Positions 18,010 through 28,045 of a stretch of 64,000 nt of DNA are shown here, piece by piece. Position numbers and translations under genes: made by a program. The notes beneath the pieces were generated by a model, which did not search any database, was not told the DNA's origin, and saw nothing but the letters and a program-made list of their open reading frames with translations. Each line of letters opens with the position of its first letter. Position 1 is the stretch's first letter. The stretch is taken from positions 12,713,501 through 12,777,500 of the forward strand of contig NZ_JAMZEB010000002.1 of NCBI RefSeq assembly GCF_024172165.1, written 5' to 3'. The stretch is from Nonomuraea thailandensis (GTDB lineage Bacteria; Actinomycetota; Actinomycetes; Streptosporangiales; Streptosporangiaceae).

Positions 18010-18711
18010 ATGAGCACCAGACGCGTACGCGCCAGGCGCGGAGAGGGCGCGCTGCTGCGCGAGGAGATCCTGCGCGCGGCCGAGGAGCTGCTGGCCGAGT
18101 CGGGCACCGAGGACGCGCTGACGGTCCGCGCGGTCGCGCTGCGGGCAGGCGTGTCCACGCCCTCGGTCTACCTGCACTTCGCCGACAAGGAGGCGCTCGT
18201 CGAGGCGGTCTGCATGCGGGTGTGGGGCGAGCTGGGCCGCCTGTTCACCGCCAACCTGGGCGGCGACCCGTTCCTCGCCCTGGGCAGGTGCGCCCGCGCC
18301 TACGCCCGCTTCGCGCTCGACCACCCCGTGCAGTACAGGGTGCTCATGATGCGGCCGTCAGCGGCCCCTGGCGTGCCGCCGGCCGCGGCCGAGGCCTTCC
18401 GCCACATGGTGAGCGCCGTGTCGGCCTGCGTGCGGACCAGGGTGCTCGAAGGCGACCCCGAGGAGCTCGCGCTCGGCCTCTGGTCGGCCGTGCACGGCTG
18501 CGTCTCCCTGCTCATCGCGCAACCGTCGTTCCCGTGGCCGCGCGACAGGGAGGCACTGCTCGACCACGTCGTCCGGCAGGCCGGGTTCGGCGCGGCGATG
18601 TACTCGCGGCTGCCGCGCCGGCTGCCGCCGAGCACGGAGCTGGCCGCCCGCCTCGACGACTTCGGCACGAGGCTGGCGGCCTGGGGAAAGGAGGATCAGC
18701 CCTCGCCGTAG
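18010..18711 (+). CDS. TetR-family transcriptional regulator
   Basis: 233 residues. The N-terminal helix-turn-helix is classical: EILRAAEELLAESGTEDAL, then VRAVALRAGVSTPSVYLHF and DKEALVEAV. The C-terminal ligand domain has the TetR_C_13-like pattern (YARFALDHPVQYRVLMM). It faces the thioesterase gene, and acyl-CoA ligands would fit, though this is inference. Its 3' end overlaps the convergent NERD gene by 16 bp. Confidence 0.92.
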   Translation: MSTRRVRARRGEGALLREEILRAAEELLAESGTEDALTVRAVALRAGVSTPSVYLHFADKEALVEAVCMRVWGELGRLFTANLGGDPFLALGRCARAYARFALDHPVQYRVLMMRPSAAPGVPPAAAEAFRHMVSAVSACVRTRVLEGDPEELALGLWSAVHGCVSLLIAQPSFPWPRDREALLDHVVRQAGFGAAMYSRLPRRLPPSTELAARLDDFGTRLAAWGKEDQPSP

Positions 18712-19532
18712 CGGGCGGGCAGCACCTGCGCGGCGATGTCGTAGATCCGGTCGATCTCGGCGGTCGTCAGCGCGCGCTCCCGCTTGGTGATCCACTTGCG
18801 GGCCCGATCGCCCTGGTAGACGTCCACGCCCCGGATGTTCATGATCTTCCATGGCACCGGCGGGCCGTAGATCGCCAGGGAGGGCACGACGGAGATCTCG
18901 CGGCCGAACGACTTGCTGATCAGCTCGCTGGCCTGCGTCGCCTCCCACTTGGCCTCGGTCAGCCGAGGCTTCATGTCGAACGGGCCGTGGAACAGCTTCT
19001 TGCCCATCTGCACGCGGACGGGCAGCCTGCGGTCCCACTTCTCGGAGTCGACCGCGTACACGCCGGTCGGGCCCACCACGAGGTGGTCGATCTGGGCCTC
19101 GCTGCCCGGGATCGCCCTGGCATGCAGCGTGCGGTAGCCGCTGCGCTCCAACCTGCGCAACTGCGCCTCCGTGCGGCGCTCCGCCACGGACGTCCGCCGC
19201 CATGCCGGCACGGACGAGTTGGAGCGGGCGCGGTAGACCGCCTCCAGGATGGCCGCGATCACGCCCGCGGTCACGCCGATCCGCCATTCGTGCACGAGGA
19301 AGCCCACCACCAGGCCGACGACCACCGCCAGGATCGCGCGGTTGCGCAGGCGGCGGAAACGGGGCTGTTGCAGCAGGCTACGCACGGACGCGCGCTCGAC
19401 CGGCGCGTACGTGGAGGTGGGCGCCGAAGGCTTCGCGGCGGCGGTCTGCTCGCTCTCTGGTCGATCGCTCACCCAGATCGGTGACGCGTTGTGACCGTCT
19501 TCTCGCTGGTTGTCGGAGTCCACGTAACTCAC
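18696..19532 (-). CDS. NERD-domain membrane protein
   Basis: 278 residues. A Ser/Thr-rich N-terminus is followed by two adjacent hydrophobic segments (AILAVVVGLVVGFLVHEW and IGVTAGVIAAILEAVY, about 67-105). The C-terminal NERD domain, related to restriction-type nucleases, has YRTLHARAIPGSEAQIDHLV and VGPTGVYAVDSEKWDRRL: the D-(x)n-D/E-x-K core is present as D...DSEK. Function is not established; DNA processing at the membrane is a family hypothesis. Convergent with TetR. Confidence 0.82.
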   Translation of the reverse strand: MSYVDSDNQREDGHNASPIWVSDRPESEQTAAAKPSAPTSTYAPVERASVRSLLQQPRFRRLRNRAILAVVVGLVVGFLVHEWRIGVTAGVIAAILEAVYRARSNSSVPAWRRTSVAERRTEAQLRRLERSGYRTLHARAIPGSEAQIDHLVVGPTGVYAVDSEKWDRRLPVRVQMGKKLFHGPFDMKPRLTEAKWEATQASELISKSFGREISVVPSLAIYGPPVPWKIMNIRGVDVYQGDRARKWITKRERALTTAEIDRIYDIAAQVLPARYGEG

Positions 19533-19736
19533 CGTAGCCCGGGGATTCGATCGATTCCTAGTGTTGCCGTGTCCATAGTTTTATGGCCCAGCTCATCGTG
19601 TTCCACTCATGTTTTCGGGGTATGTCTACTGTTCTTCTCTAGAGATGCCCCGCTCTGTAAAAGATCTTAACCCGGTGAGAGCACGACACCCGCGGCGGGT
19701 CTGGCCGAGCCCGCTGACGAGGATTACGGTCTTGGT

Positions 19737-20027
19737 GTGAACAGCGCGGCGGAGATTCTGCTCTTTCTCATCGGCGTGTCCATGGGGCTGTTCGTGCTGA
19801 TCACCCTGCTCGTCATGGTGCCGGGGCGCGGGACGCAGCGCCGCGTCGAAGCGGGCCCCGTGTGGCTCGGAGGGCCTTCCAGGAGCGAGCGTGGGGTGAG
19901 CACGTCGGGCCTCGTACTGGCCGACAGGGTGGCGCACTGGGCCGAGGTGCCCGAGCACGACTGGGTGGCCGCCGCCGAGACGGCGGAGCCCGGCAGGCAC
20001 GTCGGCGGCGCCTCGGCGGGATGGTGA
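19737..20027 (+). CDS. Small membrane protein upstream of DUF5130
   Basis: 96 residues from GTG 19737. One N-terminal transmembrane helix (ILLFLIGVSMGLFVLITLLV) is followed by a soluble tail with GPVWLGGP and the end GGASAGW. I do not recognise a functional family, though similar small proteins sit beside DUF5130 genes in other actinobacteria to my recollection. It ends 7 bp before the DUF5130 start, so the two probably form an operon. The upstream 200 bp are AT-richer than the surroundings and probably hold divergent promoters. Confidence 0.7.
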   Translation: MNSAAEILLFLIGVSMGLFVLITLLVMVPGRGTQRRVEAGPVWLGGPSRSERGVSTSGLVLADRVAHWAEVPEHDWVAAAETAEPGRHVGGASAGW

Positions 20028-20034
20028 GGTGACC

Positions 20035-20397
20035 ATGAAGGGACTGACCGCCGCCCAGGGCGACGACGTCCGCAAGGCCCTGCACACCGCGGAGCGGCGC
20101 AGCGGGCTGCGGTTCGGCGTGTTCCTCGGTGACCCGGTGGGCGGGCGAAGGCACTTCGCCGAACGCCTGCACGCCGCCCTGGGCGAGGAGGCCGGCGACG
20201 CCGTGGTGGTGTTCGTGGACCCGGACGGGCGGGCGATCGAGATCGTGACGGGCGAGAACGCGCGCAGGCGGCTGAGCGACAGCGCGTGCCGGCTGACGGC
20301 CATGTCGATGGCCACGGCGTTCAGCGTGGGCGACCTGATCGGCGGCCTGCTGTACGGGATCGGCGCCCTCGGCGAACAGGCCACCGCCCGCCGCTGA
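20035..20397 (+). CDS. DUF5130 (TPM-like) protein
   Basis: 120 residues from ATG 20035, with GAGGTG just upstream; GTG 20029 in the same frame is possible. AERRSGLRFGVFLGDP, VVVFVDPDGRAIEIVTGENA and AFSVGDLIGGLLYGIGAL follow the DUF5130 pattern. The family is actinobacterial, of unknown function, and related in fold to TPM-domain proteins. Probably cotranscribed with the small membrane protein. Confidence 0.82.
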   Translation: MKGLTAAQGDDVRKALHTAERRSGLRFGVFLGDPVGGRRHFAERLHAALGEEAGDAVVVFVDPDGRAIEIVTGENARRRLSDSACRLTAMSMATAFSVGDLIGGLLYGIGALGEQATARR

Positions 20398-20410
20398 CCC
20401 CGGCCCCACC

Positions 20411-20497
20411 GGCGAGTCGCTCGCCATGGCGAGTCGCCTGCCACGGCGATGCGGTGTGCCACGGCGAGTCGCCTGCGACGGCGATGGGGTGCGCCCT
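20411..20497 (+). repeat. Tandem 35-bp repeats with internal dyads
   Basis: Two 35-bp units at 20428-20462 and 20463-20497 differ at only a few positions, and a partial unit precedes them at 20411. Each begins with the dyad GGCGAGTCGCC; dyads start at 20411, 20428 and 20463, spacings of 17 and 35 bp. They fill the gap between two convergent genes. Role unknown. Confidence 0.75.
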
Positions 20498-20593
20498 CGC
20501 CATGCGGTGAGTCGCACATGGCGCGAGTCCTCCGGCCGGCACGCGACCGCTTCTCCCGAGGGCCCGTCACCCGCGATGGGCGGCGGGGTGCGG

Positions 20594-21547
20594 TCAGGGC
20601 CGGCGTTCGAGCAGGGTGACGACGTGCTCGCTGACGCCGTTCAGAAGGGTCGCCGGCTCGATGGGCGCGTCGGCGATGGCCGAGAAGAGCGAGGGCAGCC
20701 CGGGAAGCGGAAAACCGTCCTCCTTCAGCGCCGCGGTGCCGATCGGGTTCTTGTCGAGCACCGCACGGCTGCGTTCCCAGGCGTCGAGCACCTCCTCGGG
20801 CGACGGCACCCCGAACCCGTGCCCCACCGGAGCCGCGTGGCGCAGCCGGACGAGCGGGGTCTCGGCGAAGGCCAGCGCCGTGCGGGCGCGCGACTGCAGG
20901 TCGGCACGCGGCTCCGGCTCGATCCAGTCCATGGCCGTGCACGGGTTGCGGCAGGTGGCCACGCAGACGCCCATCGCCCCGGCCACCTGGCTGTGCTGGC
21001 GGTCGAAGTACGCCCGCCAGCCCTCGCTCGGCTCGGCCGAGACCCGCAGTGTCCGGTTCGTGGCGGACTGCTCGGACTTGGTGTGGTCGCACTCCCGGTC
21101 GCCGATCACGCCGAACCGGCTCCCCGCCGCGCTCAGCCCCACCGGCCACCTCGCCGGATCGCCGGCGTGACCGAGCTGCGGCTCGAAGGCCAGCAGCGGC
21201 AGGTACTCGCTGGCGATGTGGACCGCGGCGATCATGGGGCTCAGCTCGCGCCGGTGCCACCGTACGGCGATGACCTCCAGCAGCAGCCCGTACGCCGGAC
21301 GCAGCGACTCCAGCGCCCCCCGTGGCTGCTCGCGCGGGGTCTGCGGCATGTGGCAGGCCCTGGCGCGCCGCCGCAGGTCGGCGGGCACCACCCGAGCCTC
21401 GGCCGCGAAGTCCTCGGCGTCGAGCGAGAGCAGCCGCTGCCCGAACTCGCACACCTCCGCGATCTCCGCGGCGGGCGCGAGCGCGCCGAGGTCGGCGAAG
21501 GCGTAACGGCGGGCAAGGGCGACGAACAGGTCACGAGTCGAGTCCAC
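20594..21547 (-). CDS. Conserved-looking protein of unknown function
   Basis: 317 residues from ATG 21547 (MDSTRDLFVALARRYAFADL). I do not recognise it. It has no signal peptide or membrane helix, four cysteines clustered at GVCVATCRNPCTAMDW (about 190-207, three of them), and an Arg-rich basic first half (VPADLRRRARACHMPQ). The ordering CxxxCxxxC could bind metal. It follows the Ser/Thr kinase region on the same strand, 169 bp downstream of the kinase stop side, so a functional link with the kinase is possible but unproven. Confidence 0.65.
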   Translation of the reverse strand: MDSTRDLFVALARRYAFADLGALAPAAEIAEVCEFGQRLLSLDAEDFAAEARVVPADLRRRARACHMPQTPREQPRGALESLRPAYGLLLEVIAVRWHRRELSPMIAAVHIASEYLPLLAFEPQLGHAGDPARWPVGLSAAGSRFGVIGDRECDHTKSEQSATNRTLRVSAEPSEGWRAYFDRQHSQVAGAMGVCVATCRNPCTAMDWIEPEPRADLQSRARTALAFAETPLVRLRHAAPVGHGFGVPSPEEVLDAWERSRAVLDKNPIGTAALKEDGFPLPGLPSLFSAIADAPIEPATLLNGVSEHVVTLLERRP

Positions 21548-21716
21548 GCGATGACTTTCTCACGATCAGCGAGCGATTACGGACATGAGGCCCATGGGTG
21601 TCGCCACCCGGCCGAGCCCTCCGGAGCGCGACCGGCCCGGGGCGAGCGGCACGGTCATGCCCAGGCCAGGGCGCCCGCGGCCAGGGTCGCGGCTGCGGGC
21701 GCGGGCGGGCGGGTGG

Positions 21717-23150
<1,434 letters not shown>

Positions 23151-23198
23151 GTTTCGAGGCTAACACCGCGCCCCGGATGCCAGCGTCAAGTCGGCGCA

Positions 23199-23229
23199 GC
23201 CGGCCCCCGCCGTCGTGGCGGGGGCCGGC
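23199..23229 (-). terminator. Strong hairpin terminator after pepN
   Basis: A perfect 13-bp stem (GCCGGCCCCCGCC and its complement) with loop GTCGT lies 7 bp beyond the pepN stop, between pepN and the kinase gene. No U tract. Confidence 0.75.
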
Positions 23230-23236
23230 CGGGCCG

Positions 23237-25798
23237 TCAGGCGGAGGCGGCGTCCGTCTCCCTGTTGCGCAGGGCGCGGCGGACGCCGTCGGCGCCCTCC
23301 AGGATGAGCCGGCGCAGCGCCTGCGGCGGCTGCGCGGTGGACAGGAAGTCGTGCGCCGACCGCACCGTGGTGGGCTCGATGAGCAGCGCGGGGAAGCACC
23401 CGACGGCGAACGTCGAGGCCTGGTCGAACGTCCACTCCTGGTAGATCCGCCCGACCTCGGCGAAGTACTTCTCCCGGTACGGCCCCATCAGCTCGGGGTG
23501 GTGCGGGTCCTGGAAGCCGCCGATCATGGCGCGGGCGACGGCGTTGGCCAGCGTGCCGCTGACGATCTGCGCCCACGCCGCCTGCTTGGCCTCGGCGGTC
23601 GGGATCGAGGCCCGGCACTGCGCGGCCGAGCGCTCACCCTTCGCCGTAGGGTCCCGCTCCAGCTCGGCCCGGATGCCGTCCTCGGCCAGGCGGCCGCAGG
23701 AGACGAGCGCCTGGACGAGCGTCCAGCGCAGGTCGGCGTCCACGCTCACCCCTTCGGGCACCGAGGTGCCGTCGAGGACGGCCTGCAGCAGGTCCAGCTC
23801 CTGCTCGGAGGTGGCCACGGCCGCGAACGCCTGCAGGAACGACAGCTGCTGGTCGGAGCCCGGCTCGGCCGAGCCGAGCAGCGCGCGCAGCTCGGTGGCC
23901 AGCACGGACAGGCCCTCGGCCCGCCAGGCGGGGTCGGCGTACTGCTGGACGGCCAGGCGCGCCTGCCGCAGCACGGTCTGCAGGACCGTGATGTCGCTGA
24001 CCGTGGCCACGCCGGAGACGACCAGCTTGACGTAGTCGCGGGTGGACATCTCGCCGTCGCGGGTCATGTCCCAGGCCGACGCCCAGCACAGGGCGCGCGG
24101 CAGGGACTCGGTGAACGCGGCGATGCCGCCGTTCACCAGGGTCCGCAGCGAGTCCTCGTCGAGGCGGACCTTGGCGTAGGTGAGGTCGTCGTCGTTGAGC
24201 AGCACCAGGTCGGGCTGCTCCTCGCCGATGAGCCGGCTCACGCTCGTACGGGCGCCGACGACGTCCAGCTCCACCCGCTTGGTGCGGGTCAGCTTGCCGT
24301 CGGCCAGCGAGTAGAGGCCGATCGCGATCCGGTGGGAGCGCAGCGTCGGGTGCTCGACCGGCGCCTCCTGCAGCACGTCGAAGCTGGTGAAGCGGCCCCC
24401 CGACACCTCGAACTCGGGGCGCAGCGTGTTGACCCAGGAGGTCTCCAGCCACTCCTTCGACCAGGAGGACAGGTCGCGGCCCGAGGTCCGCTCCAGAGCG
24501 TTGAGCAGGTCTTCGAGCTCGGTGTTGCCCCAGGCGTGCTCGGCGAAGTAGTCGCGCACGCCTGCCAGGAAGTTGTCGAGGCCGACGTAGGCCACGAGCT
24601 GCTTGAGCACCGAGGCGCCCTTGGCGTACGTGATGCCGTCGAAGTTGACCTCGACCGCCTGCATGTCGGGGATGTCGGCGGCGATGGGGTGGGTGGAGGG
24701 GAGCTGGTCCTGGCGGTAGGCCCAGGACTTCTCCACGTTCGCGAACGTGGTCCACGCCTTGTTCCACCGGGTGGCCTCGGCCTGGGCGAGCACGGACATG
24801 TAGGTGGCGAACGACTCGTTCAGCCACAGGTCGTCCCACCACCGCATGGTGACGAGGTCGCCGAACCACATGTGCGCCATCTCGTGCAGGATCGTCTCCG
24901 CGCGGCGCTCGACGACGGCGTCGGTGACGCGGGAGCGGAAGACGTAGTCCTCCAGGAAGGTGACGCAGCCCGCGTTCTCCATCGCGCCGGCGTTGAACTC
25001 GGGCACGAAGAGCTGGTCGTACTTGCCGAACGGGTAGCGCACGCCGAACACGCGGTGGAAGAAGTCGAAGCCCTGGCGGGTGACCTCGAGGATGTTGTCG
25101 GCGTCGAGGTGCTCGGCCAGCGAGGAGCGGCAGTAGATGCCCAGCGGGATGCCGTCGTGCTCGGAGGTCACCTTGTGGTAGTGACCTGCCACCAGCGCGG
25201 TGATGTACGTGGAGATGACCGGAGTGGGGGCGAACTCCCACCGCTTGGCCGCCTGGATCGTGCCGTGCTTGCCGGGCTGCTCCGCGAGCTCCTCGACGCC
25301 GGTGGCGGCGGAGTTGGAGACGACCTCCCAGTCGGCCGGCGCCAGCACCGTGAGCTGGAAGGTGGCCTTGAGGTCGGGCTGGTCGAAGCACGCGTACATG
25401 CGGTGCGCGTCGGCCGTCTCGAACTGGCTGTGCAGGTAGACCTTCTGGTCCACCGGGTCGACGAAGCGGTGCAGCCCCTCGCCGGTGCGCATGTACGTGC
25501 AGTCGGCGTCCACGACCAGCTCGTTGGACGCGGCGAGCGAGGGGAGCGGGAAGCGGCCCCTGTCGGCGTCGTAGGCCGACACGTCGAGGTCGCCGCCGTT
25601 GAGCGTGACCTTGCGGACGTTCGCCCCGTGGAGGTCGATGAAGGTCGACGCTCCGGGCGTGGTGCTGGTGAAGCGGACCTTGGTGACGCTCTCGAAGCGC
25701 TCTTCTCCCTCCGTCAGGTCGAGTGCCACTTCGTACGACTCGACCTTCAACAGCCGGGCGCGCTCACGAGCCTCTTCCCGGGTCAGGTTGCCTGCCAA
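23237..25798 (-). CDS. pepN: Aminopeptidase N (M1 family)
   Basis: 853 residues from TTG 25798, chosen because AAGGAG at 25805-25810 is 6 bp upstream and LAGNLTREEARERARLLKV is where relatives begin; the ATG at 25846 would add 16 residues that include this ribosome site. M1 metallopeptidase: GAMENAG exopeptidase motif and HEMAHMWFGD zinc site (HExxH with Glu 18 residues on in NESFATYMS). The C-terminal 300 residues are the ERAP1-like helical domain. Cytoplasmic removal of N-terminal residues from peptides. Monocistronic, divergent from the nitroreductase gene. Confidence 0.95.
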   Translation of the reverse strand: MAGNLTREEARERARLLKVESYEVALDLTEGEERFESVTKVRFTSTTPGASTFIDLHGANVRKVTLNGGDLDVSAYDADRGRFPLPSLAASNELVVDADCTYMRTGEGLHRFVDPVDQKVYLHSQFETADAHRMYACFDQPDLKATFQLTVLAPADWEVVSNSAATGVEELAEQPGKHGTIQAAKRWEFAPTPVISTYITALVAGHYHKVTSEHDGIPLGIYCRSSLAEHLDADNILEVTRQGFDFFHRVFGVRYPFGKYDQLFVPEFNAGAMENAGCVTFLEDYVFRSRVTDAVVERRAETILHEMAHMWFGDLVTMRWWDDLWLNESFATYMSVLAQAEATRWNKAWTTFANVEKSWAYRQDQLPSTHPIAADIPDMQAVEVNFDGITYAKGASVLKQLVAYVGLDNFLAGVRDYFAEHAWGNTELEDLLNALERTSGRDLSSWSKEWLETSWVNTLRPEFEVSGGRFTSFDVLQEAPVEHPTLRSHRIAIGLYSLADGKLTRTKRVELDVVGARTSVSRLIGEEQPDLVLLNDDDLTYAKVRLDEDSLRTLVNGGIAAFTESLPRALCWASAWDMTRDGEMSTRDYVKLVVSGVATVSDITVLQTVLRQARLAVQQYADPAWRAEGLSVLATELRALLGSAEPGSDQQLSFLQAFAAVATSEQELDLLQAVLDGTSVPEGVSVDADLRWTLVQALVSCGRLAEDGIRAELERDPTAKGERSAAQCRASIPTAEAKQAAWAQIVSGTLANAVARAMIGGFQDPHHPELMGPYREKYFAEVGRIYQEWTFDQASTFAVGCFPALLIEPTTVRSAHDFLSTAQPPQALRRLILEGADGVRRALRNRETDAASA

Positions 25799-25887
25799 GT
25801 TGCGCTCCTTTTCACCACTTCGTCGGGGTTGTCCGTATCCTGCCATGCCGGGAATAGGACCCGAACCACCTCAGGTTACGGGCAGAC

Positions 25888-26505
25888 ATGACAGAGAAGA
25901 TTCCCGTGGACCTGTGGTTCGACCCCTCCTGTCCGTTCGCGTGGGTGACCTCGCGCTGGCTGCTGGAGGTGCAGCAGGTCCGCCCCATCGAGCCTCGCTG
26001 GCGCATGATGTCGCTCTACTTCCTCAACCAGGAGAAGGACGTCCCCGCGGACTACCTCGAACGGGCCGCCAGGGCCATGGGGTCCATCAGGACGGTCGCC
26101 GCCGCCGCCGCCAAGCACGGCGAGCAGGTCGTCGGCCCGCTCTACACCGGTCTCGGCACCCGCCTGCACAACCAGGGCATCAAGGACCCCGAGCGCCTGC
26201 GCGAGGTCATCGAGGGCGCCCTGGACGACGCGGGCCTCGAGCGCGGCCTGGCCGACGCCATGCACTCCGAAGAGTACGACGCCGTCATCCGCGCCTCCCA
26301 CGACGAGGGCATCGGCCTCGTCGGCCAGGAGGTCGGCACCCCGATCATCCGCGTCGGCGAGAACGCCTTCTTCGGGCCCGTGATCACCAAGATCCTCCGG
26401 GGCGAGGACGCGGGCAGGCTCTGGGACGGCGTGCTCATGGTCACCCAGTACGACGACTTCTTCGAGCTGAAGCGCACGCGTACCAAGCGTCCGCAGTTCG
26501 ACTGA
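25888..26505 (+). CDS. Mycothiol-dependent nitroreductase-like DsbA-family protein
   Basis: 205 residues resembling M. tuberculosis Rv2466c along its length: VDLWFDPSCPFAWVTSRWLL, LYTGLGTRLHNQGIKD, VGTPIIRVGENAFFGPV, and the tail FFELKRTRTKRPQFD. Thioredoxin fold with helical insertion. In Rv2466c, from memory, the active site is CPWC; here it reads CPFA, so the second cysteine is absent and a monothiol, mycothiol-dependent mechanism is expected. Cofactor F420 or mycothiol redox reactions are known for relatives. It lies divergently from pepN with a 90-bp gap. Confidence 0.85.
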   Translation: MTEKIPVDLWFDPSCPFAWVTSRWLLEVQQVRPIEPRWRMMSLYFLNQEKDVPADYLERAARAMGSIRTVAAAAAKHGEQVVGPLYTGLGTRLHNQGIKDPERLREVIEGALDDAGLERGLADAMHSEEYDAVIRASHDEGIGLVGQEVGTPIIRVGENAFFGPVITKILRGEDAGRLWDGVLMVTQYDDFFELKRTRTKRPQFD

Positions 26506-26602
26506 TACGCCGGAGTAAGAAAGCCGGTGAAGGTGGAAAGGGCTTATCCCGCAGTCAGGATGAGCCCTCGCATGTGGCGTGAGTCACTGTCAAGATGGCC
26601 CT

Positions 26603-28006
26603 ATGCGTCAGCTGTACATCGGCGGCTCCTGGACCGCTTCGGCATCGGACGAGCCCATCGAGGTCGTCAACCCGGCAACCGAAGAGATCATCGACCGGGT
26701 GCCCGCGGGCTCTCCCGATGACGTCGAGGCGGCCGCGGCAGCGGCCAGAAGGGCCTTCCCCGAGTGGTCGCGGGCGGCCGCCGGTGAGCGCGGCAAGCTC
26801 CTCGCCCGCGCGGCCGACCTGCTGAAACAGCGCTCCGACGAGATAGCCAGGACGATCGCCACCGACATGGGGGCGCCGCTCGGCTTCGCGCTCAAGGTGC
26901 AGACGCTCATGCCGGCGACCGTGCTGGCTTCCTTCGCCCAGCTCGCCGAGAGCCACCCGCGCGAGGCCCGCGTGGGCAACTCCCTGGTGGTCAAGGAGCC
27001 CATCGGCGTGGTCGCCGCGATCACGCCGTGGAACTACCCGCTGCACCAGATCGTGTGCAAGGTCGCCCCCGCGCTCGCCGCCGGGTGCACCGTGGTGCTC
27101 AAGCCGAGTGAAGTGGCGCCGCTGGCCGCGTACGCGCTGGCCGGGATCTTCGCCGAGGTGGGCCTGCCGCCGGGCGTGTTCAACCTGGTCAGCGGGAGGG
27201 GCCCGGTGGTGGGCGAGGCCATGGCGACCCACCCCGAGGTGGACATGGTCTCCTTCACCGGCTCCACCGCCGCGGGCCGCAGGGTGGCCGCGCTGGCCGC
27301 CGAGTCCGTCAAGCGGGTGGCGCTGGAGCTGGGCGGCAAGTCCGCCAACGTCATCCTGCCCGACGCCGACCTGGCGCTGGCCGTCAAGGTGGGCGTGGCC
27401 AACTGCTTCGTCAACGCCGGCCAGACCTGCTCGGCGTGGAGTCGCATGATCGTCCAGCGCGACCAGTACGACGAGGCCGTGCACCTGGCCGTCGAGGCCG
27501 CGCGCGGCTACCGGGTCGGCGACCCCTTCGACGAGTCCACCAAGATCGGCCCCCTGGTCTCCGCGACGCAGCGCGAGCGCGTGATCCGCTACGTCAACCG
27601 CGGGCAGGAGGAGGGCGCCCGGCTCGTGGCGGGCGGCACCGAGCGGCCGCACGAGCGCGGCTACTACGTCGAGCCCACGGTGTTCGCCGCCGTGGAGCCG
27701 GGCATGACGATCGAGCAGGAGGAGATCTTCGGCCCGGTGCTGTCGCTGATCCCGTACACGTCCGAGGACAACGCCGTCGAGATCGCCAACAACACCAGGT
27801 ACGGCCTGGCCGGCGCCGTGTGGGCGGGCACCGAGGAGCACGCGGTCGGGGTCGCCCGCCGGCTGCGCACGGGCCAGGTGTCGATCAACGGCGGCCGGTT
27901 CAACCCGCTGGCCCCGTTCGGCGGCTACAAGCAGTCGGGCGTGGGCCGCGAGCTGGGCGAGCACGGGCTGGAGGAGTACCTCGAGGTCAAGTCACTGCAG
28001 CTCTAG
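26603..28006 (+). CDS. NAD(P)-dependent aldehyde dehydrogenase
   Basis: 467 residues from ATG 26603 (MRQLYIGGSWTASASDEP). Catalytic Cys is in NAGQTCSAWSRM, the general base Glu in VALELGGKSANVILPD, and the cofactor site in FTGSTAAGRRVA. ITPWNYPLHQIVCKVAPALA is the canonical substrate/cofactor loop. Most similar in layout to the broad-specificity ALDH group; substrate unknown. Separated by a bidirectional terminator from the convergent SDR gene. Confidence 0.93.
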   Translation: MRQLYIGGSWTASASDEPIEVVNPATEEIIDRVPAGSPDDVEAAAAAARRAFPEWSRAAAGERGKLLARAADLLKQRSDEIARTIATDMGAPLGFALKVQTLMPATVLASFAQLAESHPREARVGNSLVVKEPIGVVAAITPWNYPLHQIVCKVAPALAAGCTVVLKPSEVAPLAAYALAGIFAEVGLPPGVFNLVSGRGPVVGEAMATHPEVDMVSFTGSTAAGRRVAALAAESVKRVALELGGKSANVILPDADLALAVKVGVANCFVNAGQTCSAWSRMIVQRDQYDEAVHLAVEAARGYRVGDPFDESTKIGPLVSATQRERVIRYVNRGQEEGARLVAGGTERPHERGYYVEPTVFAAVEPGMTIEQEEIFGPVLSLIPYTSEDNAVEIANNTRYGLAGAVWAGTEEHAVGVARRLRTGQVSINGGRFNPLAPFGGYKQSGVGRELGEHGLEEYLEVKSLQL

Positions 28007-28012
28007 CCGGTC

Positions 28013-28039
28013 CTCCGGGGGGCGGCCGGCCCCCCGGAG
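28013..28039. terminator. Bidirectional terminator between ALDH and SDR
   Basis: Perfect 11-bp stem CTCCGGGGGGC/GCCCCCCGGAG with a 5-nt loop, between two convergent genes 39 bp apart. Confidence 0.8.
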
Positions 28040-28045
28040 CGATGC

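Noticed and set aside
18696..18711. Possible frameshift at the TetR/NERD boundary
   Set aside because: Only a 16-bp overlap of two convergent genes, each with intact C-terminus.
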